64,000 nucleotides of DNA. Origin: CAVTGO01 sp963734275 (GTDB lineage: Bacteria > Actinomycetota > UBA4738 > HRBIN12). How positions within the stretch are numbered: position 1 is the stretch's first letter; the number at the start of each line of letters is the position of its first letter. A program made the translations under genes and the position numbers. Below, piece after piece: positions 51,028 to 58,844 of the stretch. The DNA lies in the NCBI GenBank assembly GCA_963734275.1, contig CAVTGO010000018.1:124001-188000 (forward strand), written 5' to 3'. The notes under the pieces are model-generated. The model was not told the origin of the DNA and searched no databases. It saw only the letters and a list, made by a program, of their open reading frames with translations.

Positions 51028-51729
51028 GTGAGCACGCCGGAGAGCTATCCGGCGGAGTTCAACCGCATCGAGGCCGCCGTGGACGCAGGCGAGACCGACC
51101 TGCGGGCGCTGGGCTTCTGGCGGCTCCTCGCGAGGGTGAAGGCCGACGCCGCGCTGTCACACCACTGGGCGGAGCAGGCCGGCCGGATCGACCGCACGGC
51201 ATTCGAGGCCCACGTCCGGCCGCGGTTCCCGGTCTGGTTCGGCAACCTGGTCCTGTTGCTCGGGGCGGTGGCGGGGGCGTTCGCCGCCGGCATCGCGATC
51301 GGGACGACGTCGGAGACGCTGGCCGGCCTGCTCCTGCTCTTCGCGGCCGGCGCCTGGACCGTCGCGTTCCACAGCCCCGTGCACTGGCTCGTCGGACGGA
51401 TGGCCGGCATCCGATTCACGTGCTACTTCTTCGGCGGACCGTTCCCCCCGCGCCCGGGCCTGAAGATCGACTACGCGACGTACCTGTCGGCAGCGCCGGG
51501 CGCTCGGGCATGGATGCACGCCTCGGGCGCGATCGCGACGAAGCTGGCACCGTTCGTCGCGCTGGCGATCTGGCCGGCGACCGAGGCGCCCGCGTGGGCG
51601 GCGTGGGTGTTGGTCGCCGTGGCCGCGTTGCTGATCGCGAACGACATCGTGTTCTCGACGAGGTCGAGCGACTGGAAGAGGGTCCGACGCGAGCGCCGGG
51701 TCGCCCGGCTCCAGGCCGCGGGCCGCTGA
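51028..51729 (+). CDS. Four-helix membrane protein with HSPVHW motif
   Basis: 233 residues, GTG 51028. Soluble N-terminal 60 residues, then helices VWFGNLVLLLGAVAGAFAAG, TLAGLLLLFAAGAWTVAFHSP, KLAPFVALAIWPA and AAWVLVAVAALLIANDI. Between the second and third lies HWLVGRMAGIRFTCYFFGGPFPPRPG. The AFHSPVHWLVGR stretch resembles the HxxxH of M50-type membrane peptidases but lacks HE, so not assigned. Followed by the riboswitch, so not part of the thiamine operon. Confidence 0.65.
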   Translation: MSTPESYPAEFNRIEAAVDAGETDLRALGFWRLLARVKADAALSHHWAEQAGRIDRTAFEAHVRPRFPVWFGNLVLLLGAVAGAFAAGIAIGTTSETLAGLLLLFAAGAWTVAFHSPVHWLVGRMAGIRFTCYFFGGPFPPRPGLKIDYATYLSAAPGARAWMHASGAIATKLAPFVALAIWPATEAPAWAAWVLVAVAALLIANDIVFSTRSSDWKRVRRERRVARLQAAGR

Positions 51730-51784
51730 CGTTCGTGGGCGCGCTCCCGAGGCTCCGGGCCTCGGTATGCTCCAGGTGTCGAAC

Positions 51785-51874
51785 CACCACGGGGAGCTCG
51801 GGCATCCGGGCTGAGAGGCCGTTACACGCGACGGCGACCCGACGAACCTGAACCGGGTAATGCCGGCGGAGGGA
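51785..51874 (+). promoter_or_regulatory. TPP (THI) riboswitch
   Basis: Conserved blocks in order: ACGGGGAGC-type P1/P2 start, GGGCTGAGAGGCC (the CUGAGA pyrimidine sensor), ACCCGACGAACCTGAACCGGG and TAATGCCGGCGGAGGGA (pyrophosphate sensor). The 3' end GGAGGGAGG doubles as the ribosome site of ATG 51879, so translation control by thiamine pyrophosphate is likely. Confidence 0.95.
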
Positions 51875-51878
51875 GGCC

Positions 51879-52517
51879 ATGGGGAACCTGGACCCACGCT
51901 CACTCAGCGTGTACGTCGTGACCTCCAGCGGCTTCGTGCCCGGCCGGGACCACCGCGAGGTCGCACTCGCCGCGATCGAGGGAGGGGCCACGGCCATCCA
52001 GCTCCGCGCGGCCGAGCTGCCCGACGTGCGCCTTCGCCCGCTCGCCGAGGAGCTCGCCACCGTCTGCCGGGGGGGCGGCGTCCTGTTCGTCGTGAACGAC
52101 CGGCCGGACGTCGCCGCCGACTGCGGGGCTGGCGCGCACGTGGGGCGGGAGGACGATCCGGTAGCCGCGCGTGAGCGCCTGGGCCACGACGGCGTGCTCG
52201 GCATGAGCGTGACCACCCCGTTGGAGGCCCGGGGTGCGGAGGCCGCCGGTGCCGATTACCTCGGCGTCACGGTGTGGGCCACGCCCACGAAGCCGGATGC
52301 GCGCCCGCGAGGGCTCGACGGGCTTCGGGCCATCGTTGCGGCCACCTCGCTCCCCGTGGTGGCGATCGGCGGCATCCACCTCCGGAACGCGCGGGAGGTG
52401 CTGGAGGCCGGCGCCGCCGGTGTCGCGGTCATCTCGGCCGTCGGCGCCGCGCCAGATGCGGTCGCGGCTACGCGGAGCCTCGTGGACGTGGTCCGGAGCG
52501 CTGAGGTGGAACGGTGA
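51879..52517 (+). CDS. thiE: Thiamine-phosphate synthase
   Basis: Joins HMP-pyrophosphate and the thiazole phosphate. 212 residues from ATG 51879. YVVTSSGFVPGRDHREVALAAIEGG, IQLRAAELPDVRLRPL, FVVNDRPDVAADCGA with the Asp, VGREDDP, SVTTPLEARGAEAAGADYLGV and VVAIGGIHLRN are signature parts. Controlled by the TPP riboswitch. Stop overlaps the next GTG. Confidence 0.93.
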   Translation: MGNLDPRSLSVYVVTSSGFVPGRDHREVALAAIEGGATAIQLRAAELPDVRLRPLAEELATVCRGGGVLFVVNDRPDVAADCGAGAHVGREDDPVAARERLGHDGVLGMSVTTPLEARGAEAAGADYLGVTVWATPTKPDARPRGLDGLRAIVAATSLPVVAIGGIHLRNAREVLEAGAAGVAVISAVGAAPDAVAATRSLVDVVRSAEVER

Positions 52518-53611
52518 GCGAGCCGGGGGCGAACCAGGACGAGAGCCAGACCACCGGGAAGGCAACGGCGGAGCTGTTCGAGCAGGTGATCCTGCGACGC
52601 CTCGGCGCCGCCGACCCCGACGTGCTGGTGGGTCCGCGGCACGGGGTGGACGTCGGCGTCGTGCGGGTGGCCGACGGCGTGGCAATGGCGCTCACCGCGG
52701 ACCCGGTCTTCGTGGTCCCCGCCTACGGATGGGAGCGTGCGGCGTGGTTCGCGGTGCACATCCTCGCATCCGACGCCGCCACGAGCGGGCTCCCGCTCCG
52801 CTGGATGGCCGTGGACCTCAACCTCCCACCCGAGGTGACCGACGCCGAACTGACGGCGCTGTGGGACGCGTTCCACCGAGCGTGCGCGGAGATCGGCGTC
52901 GCCGTCGTGACCGGTCACACCGCGCGCTACGACGGATGCGCGTGGCCGATGGTGGGCGGCGCGGTGTGCATGGCGGTCGGTCCGGAGGACCGGTACGTGA
53001 CGCCCACGATGGCTCGCGTCGGCGACCGCGTGGTCGTGACGAAGGGGGCGGCGATCGAGGCGACCGCGCTGTTCGGGGCCACGTTCCCCGAGCGCCTCGC
53101 GGCCGCGGTCGGCGAGGACGTCGTGCGTGCGGCCGACGCGCTGTTCGAGCGGATGACGGTGGTGCCCGAGGCGACGATCGCTCGTCGGTTCGGCCTGCGC
53201 GACGACGGCGTGACATCGATGCACGACGCCACGGAGGGCGGCGTCCTCGGTGGGCTCACCGAGGTAGCGGCGGCCTCGGGCGTCGGCATGCGGATCGATC
53301 GGGAGGCGATCCCGGTTCGCGACGAGGTGCGGGCGGTCTGCGAGCACACGGGCATGGATCCGTACATCGCGATCAGCGAGGGGACCTTGATCGCGACCGT
53401 CGTGCCGGCTCGCGCGCAGGCGTTCGTGGACGAGCTCGGTGGGGAGGGTATCGACGCGGCCATCGTGGGGGAGGTCACCGAGGCTTCGACCGGGACCGTG
53501 CTCGTCACGTCCGAAGAGGAGCGCACGTTCGAGCATCCGGGCCTGGACCCGTTCTGGGGCGCGTTCGGACGCTGGGCCGCCGAGGCCGCCGGGATCGCCG
53601 AGGCCGGCTGA
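52514..53611 (+). CDS. AIR-synthase (PurM/SelD/ThiL/HypE) superfamily protein
   Basis: 365 residues, GTG 52514 overlapping thiE (GTGA). A glycine-rich start is absent; GVDVGVVRVADGVAMAL and SDAATSGLPLRWMAVDLNLP lead into the ATP-binding half, then VTGHTARYDGCAWPMVG and GDRVVVTKGAAIEATALF, and the C-terminal half has SMHDATEGGVLGGLTEVAAASGV. It is closest in layout to HypE-like members but lacks the C-terminal Cys of HypE. Being under a TPP riboswitch with thiE, a thiamine-linked (ThiL-like kinase) role is inferred. SelD is not supported: no Sec/Cys-Lys pair in a glycine-rich N-terminus. Confidence 0.8.
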   Translation: MSEPGANQDESQTTGKATAELFEQVILRRLGAADPDVLVGPRHGVDVGVVRVADGVAMALTADPVFVVPAYGWERAAWFAVHILASDAATSGLPLRWMAVDLNLPPEVTDAELTALWDAFHRACAEIGVAVVTGHTARYDGCAWPMVGGAVCMAVGPEDRYVTPTMARVGDRVVVTKGAAIEATALFGATFPERLAAAVGEDVVRAADALFERMTVVPEATIARRFGLRDDGVTSMHDATEGGVLGGLTEVAAASGVGMRIDREAIPVRDEVRAVCEHTGMDPYIAISEGTLIATVVPARAQAFVDELGGEGIDAAIVGEVTEASTGTVLVTSEEERTFEHPGLDPFWGAFGRWAAEAAGIAEAG

Positions 53612-53625
53612 GCAGCGGGGGAGCG

Positions 53626-54027
53626 ATGGGACTCCGTGTGGTCGGCGTCGTCTTCGACTGCGCCGGACCCGCGTCGCTCGCGCGGTTCTGGGCCGCGGCG
53701 CTCGGGTACGCAGTGCGGCCGTACTCGGAGGCAGACCTCGACGCGCTGCGTCGCCTCGGGATCGATGACGTGGAGGATGACCCGAGCGTCGCGGTGGACG
53801 GTCCGCGCGGCGACCCCACCCTGTGGTTCCAGCGCGTACCCGAGGGTAAGGTCGCGAAGAACCGGGTGCACCTGGAGCTGCTCCCGGACGGGTCGCTCGA
53901 GGACGAGCTGGAACGGCTGCGTGCCCTCGGCGCGCGGCTCCACGAGTCCTTCGACGAGGACGGGCGACGATGGGCCGTCATGCTCGATCCCGAGGGGAAC
54001 GAGTTCTGCGTCCAGGCTCCCTCGTGA
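53626..54027 (+). CDS. VOC (glyoxalase/bleomycin-resistance fold) protein
   Basis: 133 residues, ATG 53626. Starts VVGVVFDCAGPASLARFWAAAL and ends WAVMLDPEGNEFCVQAPS, with VHLELLPDGSLEDELERLRALGA between, the paired beta-alpha-beta-beta-beta modules of the VOC fold. Metal ligands are not clear. Its 3' end overlaps the opposite-strand acetyltransferase by 50 bases. Confidence 0.85.
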   Translation: MGLRVVGVVFDCAGPASLARFWAAALGYAVRPYSEADLDALRRLGIDDVEDDPSVAVDGPRGDPTLWFQRVPEGKVAKNRVHLELLPDGSLEDELERLRALGARLHESFDEDGRRWAVMLDPEGNEFCVQAPS

Positions 54028-54559
54028 GGTGATCCTCGGCGAGGATCGCGTAGCGGACGTGGTCGCGCCACCGGCCCGCGACCATCAGGTACCGCTCCGA
54101 GTAGCCCTCGCGCCGGAAGCCCAGGCGCTCGACGAGGGCGATCGACGCGACGTTGTCCGGCTGCACGTTGGCCTCGAGGCGGTGCAGGCCCATGACCTCG
54201 AACGCGTGCCGAACCGCGAGATCGACGGCCTCGGTCATCACCCCCTGCTGCGCGAACGGCGCGAACACGTAGTAGCCGAGGTACGCGCTCCGCAGGTGGC
54301 CGAGCACGATCTGTCCGATCGTAACGACGCCCGCGATCGCGGCATCCTCGTTGCGGCACACGAGGAACCGGGCGGTATCGGTGCGCCGGGCGGGCCGCAG
54401 GATCGCCTCCGCGTACCCCTCGGACGTGTCGGGAGGCGCCGACCAGGGCCCGTGCAGTCGGCGGCTGGCGCGGACGCGCGCCACGAACTCCTCGGCGTCG
54501 GCTGCGGTCGGCCGGCGCAGGTGGACCCGCTCGCCGCGCGCGACCGTTCGCCCCGTCAC
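53978..54559 (-). CDS. GNAT N-acetyltransferase, RimJ/RimL type
   Basis: 193 residues from GTG 54559. RVHLRRPTAADAEEFVARVR, YLGYYVFAPFAQQGVMTEAVDLAV (acetyl-CoA loop), HRLEANVQPDNVASIALVERLGFRREGYSERY are the RimJ/L signatures. Could acetylate a ribosomal protein N-terminus or a small molecule. C-terminal basic tail overlaps the VOC gene. Confidence 0.85.
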   Translation of the reverse strand: MTGRTVARGERVHLRRPTAADAEEFVARVRASRRLHGPWSAPPDTSEGYAEAILRPARRTDTARFLVCRNEDAAIAGVVTIGQIVLGHLRSAYLGYYVFAPFAQQGVMTEAVDLAVRHAFEVMGLHRLEANVQPDNVASIALVERLGFRREGYSERYLMVAGRWRDHVRYAILAEDHLTREPGRRTRSPRDRA

Positions 54560-54577
54560 GCCGCCAACGGTACCCGG

Positions 54578-54583
54578 TAGGGT
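54578..54583 (+). promoter_or_regulatory. -10 hexamer TAGGGT of a leaderless gene
   Basis: TAGGGT ends seven bases before GTG 54591, the start of the psuK-psuG pair. Confidence 0.4.
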
Positions 54584-54590
54584 TGCCGAC

Positions 54591-55460
54591 GTGGACCTCG
54601 TCACCGTGGGCGACGTGATGATCGATGTTCGCGTCGAGGCCGATGCGCTCGAAGAGGGCGGCGACGTCCATGGGAGCGTCCTCGTGCGGCCCGGCGGCAG
54701 CGCGTCGAACGCGGCGGTGTGGGGGGCGGCGACGGGTGCCCGTACGCGCGTACACGGGCGCGTCGGCGCGGACGTCGCGGGGGCGCTCCTGCGCGATGAG
54801 CTCATCGCCCGCGGCGTCGAGCCCGCCCTGGCGATGGATCCCGAGGCCGACACCGGCTCGATGCTGATCGTCCACGAGCCCGGCGAGCGCTCGATGGTGG
54901 CGGACCGCGGTGCCGGTGGACGCCTTTCGCCCGACGACCTGCCCGAGACGATCGAGGCGGGGGCGGTCCTGGTCTCGGGCTACACGTTGCTGTTCGAACC
55001 GACGAACGCCGCGGCGAGGGCGGCGCTGCGGCGCGCGCGGGCCCGCTTCGTCGCCGTGGACGCCGCCTCGTGGCCGCTCGTTCGCGACTTCGGCGCCGAG
55101 CGGTTCTTCGAGGAGACGGCCCCGGCCACGATGCTGCTGGCGAATGGACGGGAGGCCGAGATGCTGTCGGGCCGGCGCGGCGAGGACGCGGCCGACGTCC
55201 TCGCTCGGCACTTCCCGATCGTCTGCGTGAAGCTCGGCGAGGAGGGCGCGGTGATGTCGTGGGAGGGCCTCGTGATCCGCTTCGCGGGCCAGCCCGTCGA
55301 CGAGAAGGACCCGACGGGTGCGGGAGACGCGTTCGACGGGGTCTTGCTCGCGGGGCTCGTGTCCGGCCGCTCACCGGGCGAGGCGCTCCGGATCGCGTGC
55401 GCGGCCGGCGCGAAGGTGGCTGCGAGCTTCGAGACCTGGCCGGAGCGCCCCCGTCGATGA
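54591..55460 (+). CDS. PfkB-family sugar/nucleoside kinase, probable pseudouridine kinase
   Basis: 289 residues, GTG 54591. VTVGDVMIDVRVEADALEEGG, PGGSASNAAVWGAATGARTRVHGRVG, and the PfkB signature DEKDPTGAGDAFDGVLLAGL. Its stop overlaps the psuG start (ATGA), and with PsuG it makes the usual PsuK-PsuG pair; the substrate is inferred from that alone. Confidence 0.88.
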   Translation: MDLVTVGDVMIDVRVEADALEEGGDVHGSVLVRPGGSASNAAVWGAATGARTRVHGRVGADVAGALLRDELIARGVEPALAMDPEADTGSMLIVHEPGERSMVADRGAGGRLSPDDLPETIEAGAVLVSGYTLLFEPTNAAARAALRRARARFVAVDAASWPLVRDFGAERFFEETAPATMLLANGREAEMLSGRRGEDAADVLARHFPIVCVKLGEEGAVMSWEGLVIRFAGQPVDEKDPTGAGDAFDGVLLAGLVSGRSPGEALRIACAAGAKVAASFETWPERPRR

Positions 55461-56353
55461 GCTCGGTGCGCCTGCTGGACGAGGTGCGAGAGGCGTTGGC
55501 GGGCGGCGGCGCGGTCGTCGCCCTGGAGACGAGCGTCGTCTCCCAGGGTCTCCCGCCGCCGCGCAACCTCGAGTGCGTCGAACGGATGAGTGGTGCCGTC
55601 CGTGCCTCGGGGGCAGTGCCCGCGTGGATCGGCGTCCAGGACGGCGAGGTCCACGTGGGCCTGTCCGACGACCAGCTCGCGACGTTCGCGGAACCGGGCC
55701 GCGCGGACAAGGTGCCGCGCAGGGAACTTCCCCTCGCCGTCGCGCGCGGCGGGCTCGGCGCGACGACGGTGTCCTCCATGATCTGGGCCGCGCGGGCCGC
55801 GGGCATCGCCGTGGGTGCGACCGGCGGCATCGGGGGCGTCCACCCGGGAAGCGGCGACGTCTCCGCGGATCTGCTCGAGCTTGCGCGGACGCCGGTGCTG
55901 CTCGTCTGCTCGGGCCCGAAGTCGATCATCGACCCGGTGGCCACGGCGGAACGGCTCGAGGAGCTCGGCGTAGGTGTCGTGGGCTACGGCTGCGACCGGC
56001 TCCCGTTCTTCCTCGCGCGCGAGGCAGACGTCCCGCTCGACGACCGGGTCGACTCGCCCGAGGAGGCCGGGGCGATCGTGAAGGCCCTCGACCGACTCGG
56101 GGTCCGCTCGGCGGTGCTGCTGTGCAACCCGATCGCCGAGGGGGCCGGGATGGACGCCGACACGGTCGCGAAGGCCGTCCGCGCGTGTGAAGGGGCTGCC
56201 GTCCGCGCGGGCGTGCGAGGCAAGGCGCTCACCCCGTTCCTGCTCTCCTGCCTGGCGGAGCGGACCGGCGGCGCGAGCCTCGACGCGAACCTGGTCCTGC
56301 TGCAGGCCAACGCTCGGCTGGCCGGCGAGGTGGCCGTGGCGGCGGCGCGCTAG
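55457..56353 (+). CDS. psuG: Pseudouridine-5'-phosphate glycosidase
   Basis: Splits pseudouridine 5'-phosphate to uracil and ribose 5-phosphate. 298 residues. VVALETSVVSQGLPPPRNLE, GGLGATTVSSMIWAARAAGI, the catalytic region ATGGIGGVHPGSGDVSADL, and CSGPKSIIDPVATAERLEELGV are characteristic; the metal and lysine positions lie in these blocks. ATG 55457 coupled to the kinase. Confidence 0.93.
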   Translation: MSSVRLLDEVREALAGGGAVVALETSVVSQGLPPPRNLECVERMSGAVRASGAVPAWIGVQDGEVHVGLSDDQLATFAEPGRADKVPRRELPLAVARGGLGATTVSSMIWAARAAGIAVGATGGIGGVHPGSGDVSADLLELARTPVLLVCSGPKSIIDPVATAERLEELGVGVVGYGCDRLPFFLAREADVPLDDRVDSPEEAGAIVKALDRLGVRSAVLLCNPIAEGAGMDADTVAKAVRACEGAAVRAGVRGKALTPFLLSCLAERTGGASLDANLVLLQANARLAGEVAVAAAR

Positions 56354-56356
56354 CGC

Positions 56357-57421
56357 CTAGCGCAACCAGGTCTTCGTGATCGCCTTCGTGAAGTTCCAGG
56401 CGTAGCGGAACGACTTCGGTTTCTTCGACTCCCCACCGCGGCGCGTCAGGAAGGTGACCGGCACCTCGACGATGCGCGCGTGCTGCCGCAGAGCCTCGAG
56501 CGTCACCTCCGAGGTCCAGAACTGGTCCTGTTCCAAGATCAGCTTGCGAAGCGTGTCGGCCCTGGTCGCCCGGTACCCGCTGGAGATGTCCGTCACCCGC
56601 TGGCCGGTCAGGATCGTGACGACCCAGGAGAAGAAGTGGACACCCGCGTGGCGGATCAGCGGACCGCGCTCGTACTCGCCGAGCATGCGCGAGCCGATCA
56701 CGTGCTCCGCTTGCCCCTCCAAGATCGGCTTCACCAACGTGGCGAGCTCCTCGGGCTGGTGCTGGCCGTCGGCGTCGATCGTCACGACGACGTCGGCACC
56801 GAGCTTGAGCGCGATCTCGTAGCCGACCCGGAGCGCGAGCCCACCGCCGCGGCGGACCGGCAGCCGAGCGACGAGCGCGCCGGCCGCGCGCGCGACCTCG
56901 CCGGTCCCATCGTCGGAGCAGTCGTCCACCACGATCGGCACCACCCGGCGTCCCTCGATCTCCTCGGGCATCGCGTGGATCACGGCCCCAACGTTCTCCG
57001 CCTCGTCGTAGGCGGGAGAGATCACGACGATCCGGGGTCCCGTCGGGAGCGCCTCGGCCTGCCTCCAGTCGAAGTCCTGCCGGCCGAACGACTCGACGAG
57101 CAGGCGGATGCTGCGCTCGTTGGTGTCGACGTAGGACTGCAGCCGGATGACCAGAAGGAACAGCACGACGACCGCTACCAGCAGCGCGCCCGTGAGGCGC
57201 TGGCCGCTCCCGGGCCGGAAGTTCAGCGCGTCGAAGACCGGGTCGAACAGGCTGGGGGCGATCGAGATCAGCAGAACGCCGAGCGAGATCGTCGAGGAGA
57301 TGATCAGGCTGAGCCGGCTGATCCGACGGCGCCGGTACCGGAACGCGGAGAAGGCTACGAAGGCGACGGCGAGGACCGCTCCGACGATGCGCAGGGCGAG
57401 CAGGCCCTGGTTCAGTGGCAA
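56357..57421 (-). CDS. GT2 glycosyltransferase with N-terminal membrane helices
   Basis: About 354 residues from TTG 57421 (a longer frame to ATG 57475 is possible). Three N-terminal hydrophobic stretches (LLALRIVGAVLAVAFVAFSAF, LIISSTISLGVLLIS, LLVAVVVLFLLVIRL) include a DUF2304-like arrangement. The GT2 domain starts VISPAYDEAENVGAVI, with VDDCSDDGTG, TIDADGQHQPEEL (DXD-like) and GSRMLGEYERG. Dolichyl/undecaprenyl-phosphate mannose-synthase-like; the sugar is unknown. Its neighbour is the SqdB-like gene. Confidence 0.85.
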   Translation of the reverse strand: MPLNQGLLALRIVGAVLAVAFVAFSAFRYRRRRISRLSLIISSTISLGVLLISIAPSLFDPVFDALNFRPGSGQRLTGALLVAVVVLFLLVIRLQSYVDTNERSIRLLVESFGRQDFDWRQAEALPTGPRIVVISPAYDEAENVGAVIHAMPEEIEGRRVVPIVVDDCSDDGTGEVARAAGALVARLPVRRGGGLALRVGYEIALKLGADVVVTIDADGQHQPEELATLVKPILEGQAEHVIGSRMLGEYERGPLIRHAGVHFFSWVVTILTGQRVTDISSGYRATRADTLRKLILEQDQFWTSEVTLEALRQHARIVEVPVTFLTRRGGESKKPKSFRYAWNFTKAITKTWLR

Positions 57422-57592
57422 TGCTCTCAACTCCCGCGCGCGGCACGCCGCCGCGCGGCCGCCCGAGGATAGCAAGGGCCCGGCCGGGGCAGGGGACGCC
57501 GTTCGGACGGCCCCCTCCGTGCGTGCGCTGGACTACCGGATCAGCAGGGTCCCGTGCGGTCGTTGTGCACGAATCGTCCGCCCTTGGAGGAG

Positions 57593-58768
57593 CTACGGCG
57601 TCGTGCGCTCCCGCACGCCGCGCCAGCGCGTTGTCGGCAGGATGTGGTCGAGCGCAACGCGGTCGCGGTGTCGTTCGATCGCAGCGAACATCGACCCGAT
57701 CAGGGTCTCGGACAGCAGGTGCGGCTCGAGCCCGAGGTCCAAGAGCTTGGTGTGGGTCGCGTTGTAATAGTGGTCCTCCGCCTCGACCCGAGGGTTCTCG
57801 AGGTGCTCGACCCGGACCTCGATGCCGACGTGCGCGCCCGCCTTCTGCACCAGGGCCGCGAGCTCGTTCACCGAGAACTGCTCCGTGAACTGGTTGAACA
57901 CGCGGAACTCGCCTGCCTCGGCGGGGTTCATGACCGCGAGCTCCACGCACCGCAGCGTGTCCACGATGTTCAGGTACCCGCGTGTCTGCCCGCCCTTGCC
58001 GTACGGCGTCAGGGGGTGGCCGATCACGGCCTGCACGCAGAAGCGGTTCAGCGCGGTCCCGAAGACTTCGTCGTAGTCGAACCGGGTCGCGAGCCGATCG
58101 TCTCGCTTCGTCTGTTCGGTTTCGATCCCGTAGACGACGCCCTGGTTCAGGTCGGTTGCCCGCAGGCCCCAGATCCGGCATGCGAAGTGGACGTTGTGCG
58201 AGTCGTGGACCTTGGATAGGTGGTACATCGAGCCGGGCATCTTCGGGAACGGCAGCGTGGCCGACCGGCCCTTGTGGTGGATCTCGATGAACCCCTCCTC
58301 GATATCGATGTCCGGCGTGCCGTACTCGCCCATCGTGCCGAGCTTCACCAGGTGCGCGTCGGGCGCGAGCTCGGCCATCGCGTAGAGCACGTTGAGCGTG
58401 TTGACCACGTTGTTCGTCTGGGTGAAGACCGCGTGGTCGCGGTCGATCATCGAGTAGGGGGCGCTCGGCATCTCCCCGTAGTGGACGATCGCCTCGGGGA
58501 CGAAGTCGCGGAACAGTCGCTCGACGAGCGCCCAGTCGGTCAGGTCCCCCTCGGTGACCCCGATCTCGAGGCCGGCGACCTCCCGGAACGCCTTCGCGCG
58601 TTCGGGCAGCGAGGCGCCGATCGGTGTGAGCGAATCCGTGCCCGCCTCCGCGTGCGCCGAGCGCCGCAGGTAGTTGTCGACCGCGTGGACCTCGTGGCCG
58701 CCGATCGCGAGATGCATCGCGGTCGGCCACCCGAGGTACCCGTCGCCGCCGAGGATCAGGATCCGCAT
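57593..58768 (-). CDS. UDP-sulfoquinovose-synthase-like epimerase (SqdB/SQD1)
   Basis: 391 residues. ILILGGDGYLGWPTAMHL binds NAD; VHYGEMPSAPYSMIDRDHAVFTQTNNV is the SQD1-specific loop, and KLGTMGEYGTPDIDIEEGFI plus MYHLSKVHDSHNVHFAC (Tyr-x3-Lys) complete the active site. The enzyme puts sulfite onto UDP-glucose to give UDP-sulfoquinovose for sulfolipid or S-layer/N-glycans. Full length. Specificity over other nucleotide-sugar epimerases is well supported by the MPSAPYSM loop. Confidence 0.9.
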   Translation of the reverse strand: MRILILGGDGYLGWPTAMHLAIGGHEVHAVDNYLRRSAHAEAGTDSLTPIGASLPERAKAFREVAGLEIGVTEGDLTDWALVERLFRDFVPEAIVHYGEMPSAPYSMIDRDHAVFTQTNNVVNTLNVLYAMAELAPDAHLVKLGTMGEYGTPDIDIEEGFIEIHHKGRSATLPFPKMPGSMYHLSKVHDSHNVHFACRIWGLRATDLNQGVVYGIETEQTKRDDRLATRFDYDEVFGTALNRFCVQAVIGHPLTPYGKGGQTRGYLNIVDTLRCVELAVMNPAEAGEFRVFNQFTEQFSVNELAALVQKAGAHVGIEVRVEHLENPRVEAEDHYYNATHTKLLDLGLEPHLLSETLIGSMFAAIERHRDRVALDHILPTTRWRGVRERTTP

Positions 58769-58844
58769 GGATGGTCCTCTCTCTGGATCGGTGGGGGGGA
58801 GCGGCGCTCATCCTAGCAACGCCGTGACCTGCGGGAAGGGCCGT

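Noticed and set aside
52514..53611. SelD (selenophosphate synthase) as partner of the Sec-FDH
   Set aside because: The glycine-rich N-terminus with catalytic Cys/Sec and Lys of SelD is missing; the gene is under a TPP riboswitch with thiE.
56229..58811. 860-codon reverse frame across GT2 and SqdB-like genes
   Set aside because: Shadow frame; both real genes have intact signature motifs in their own frames.
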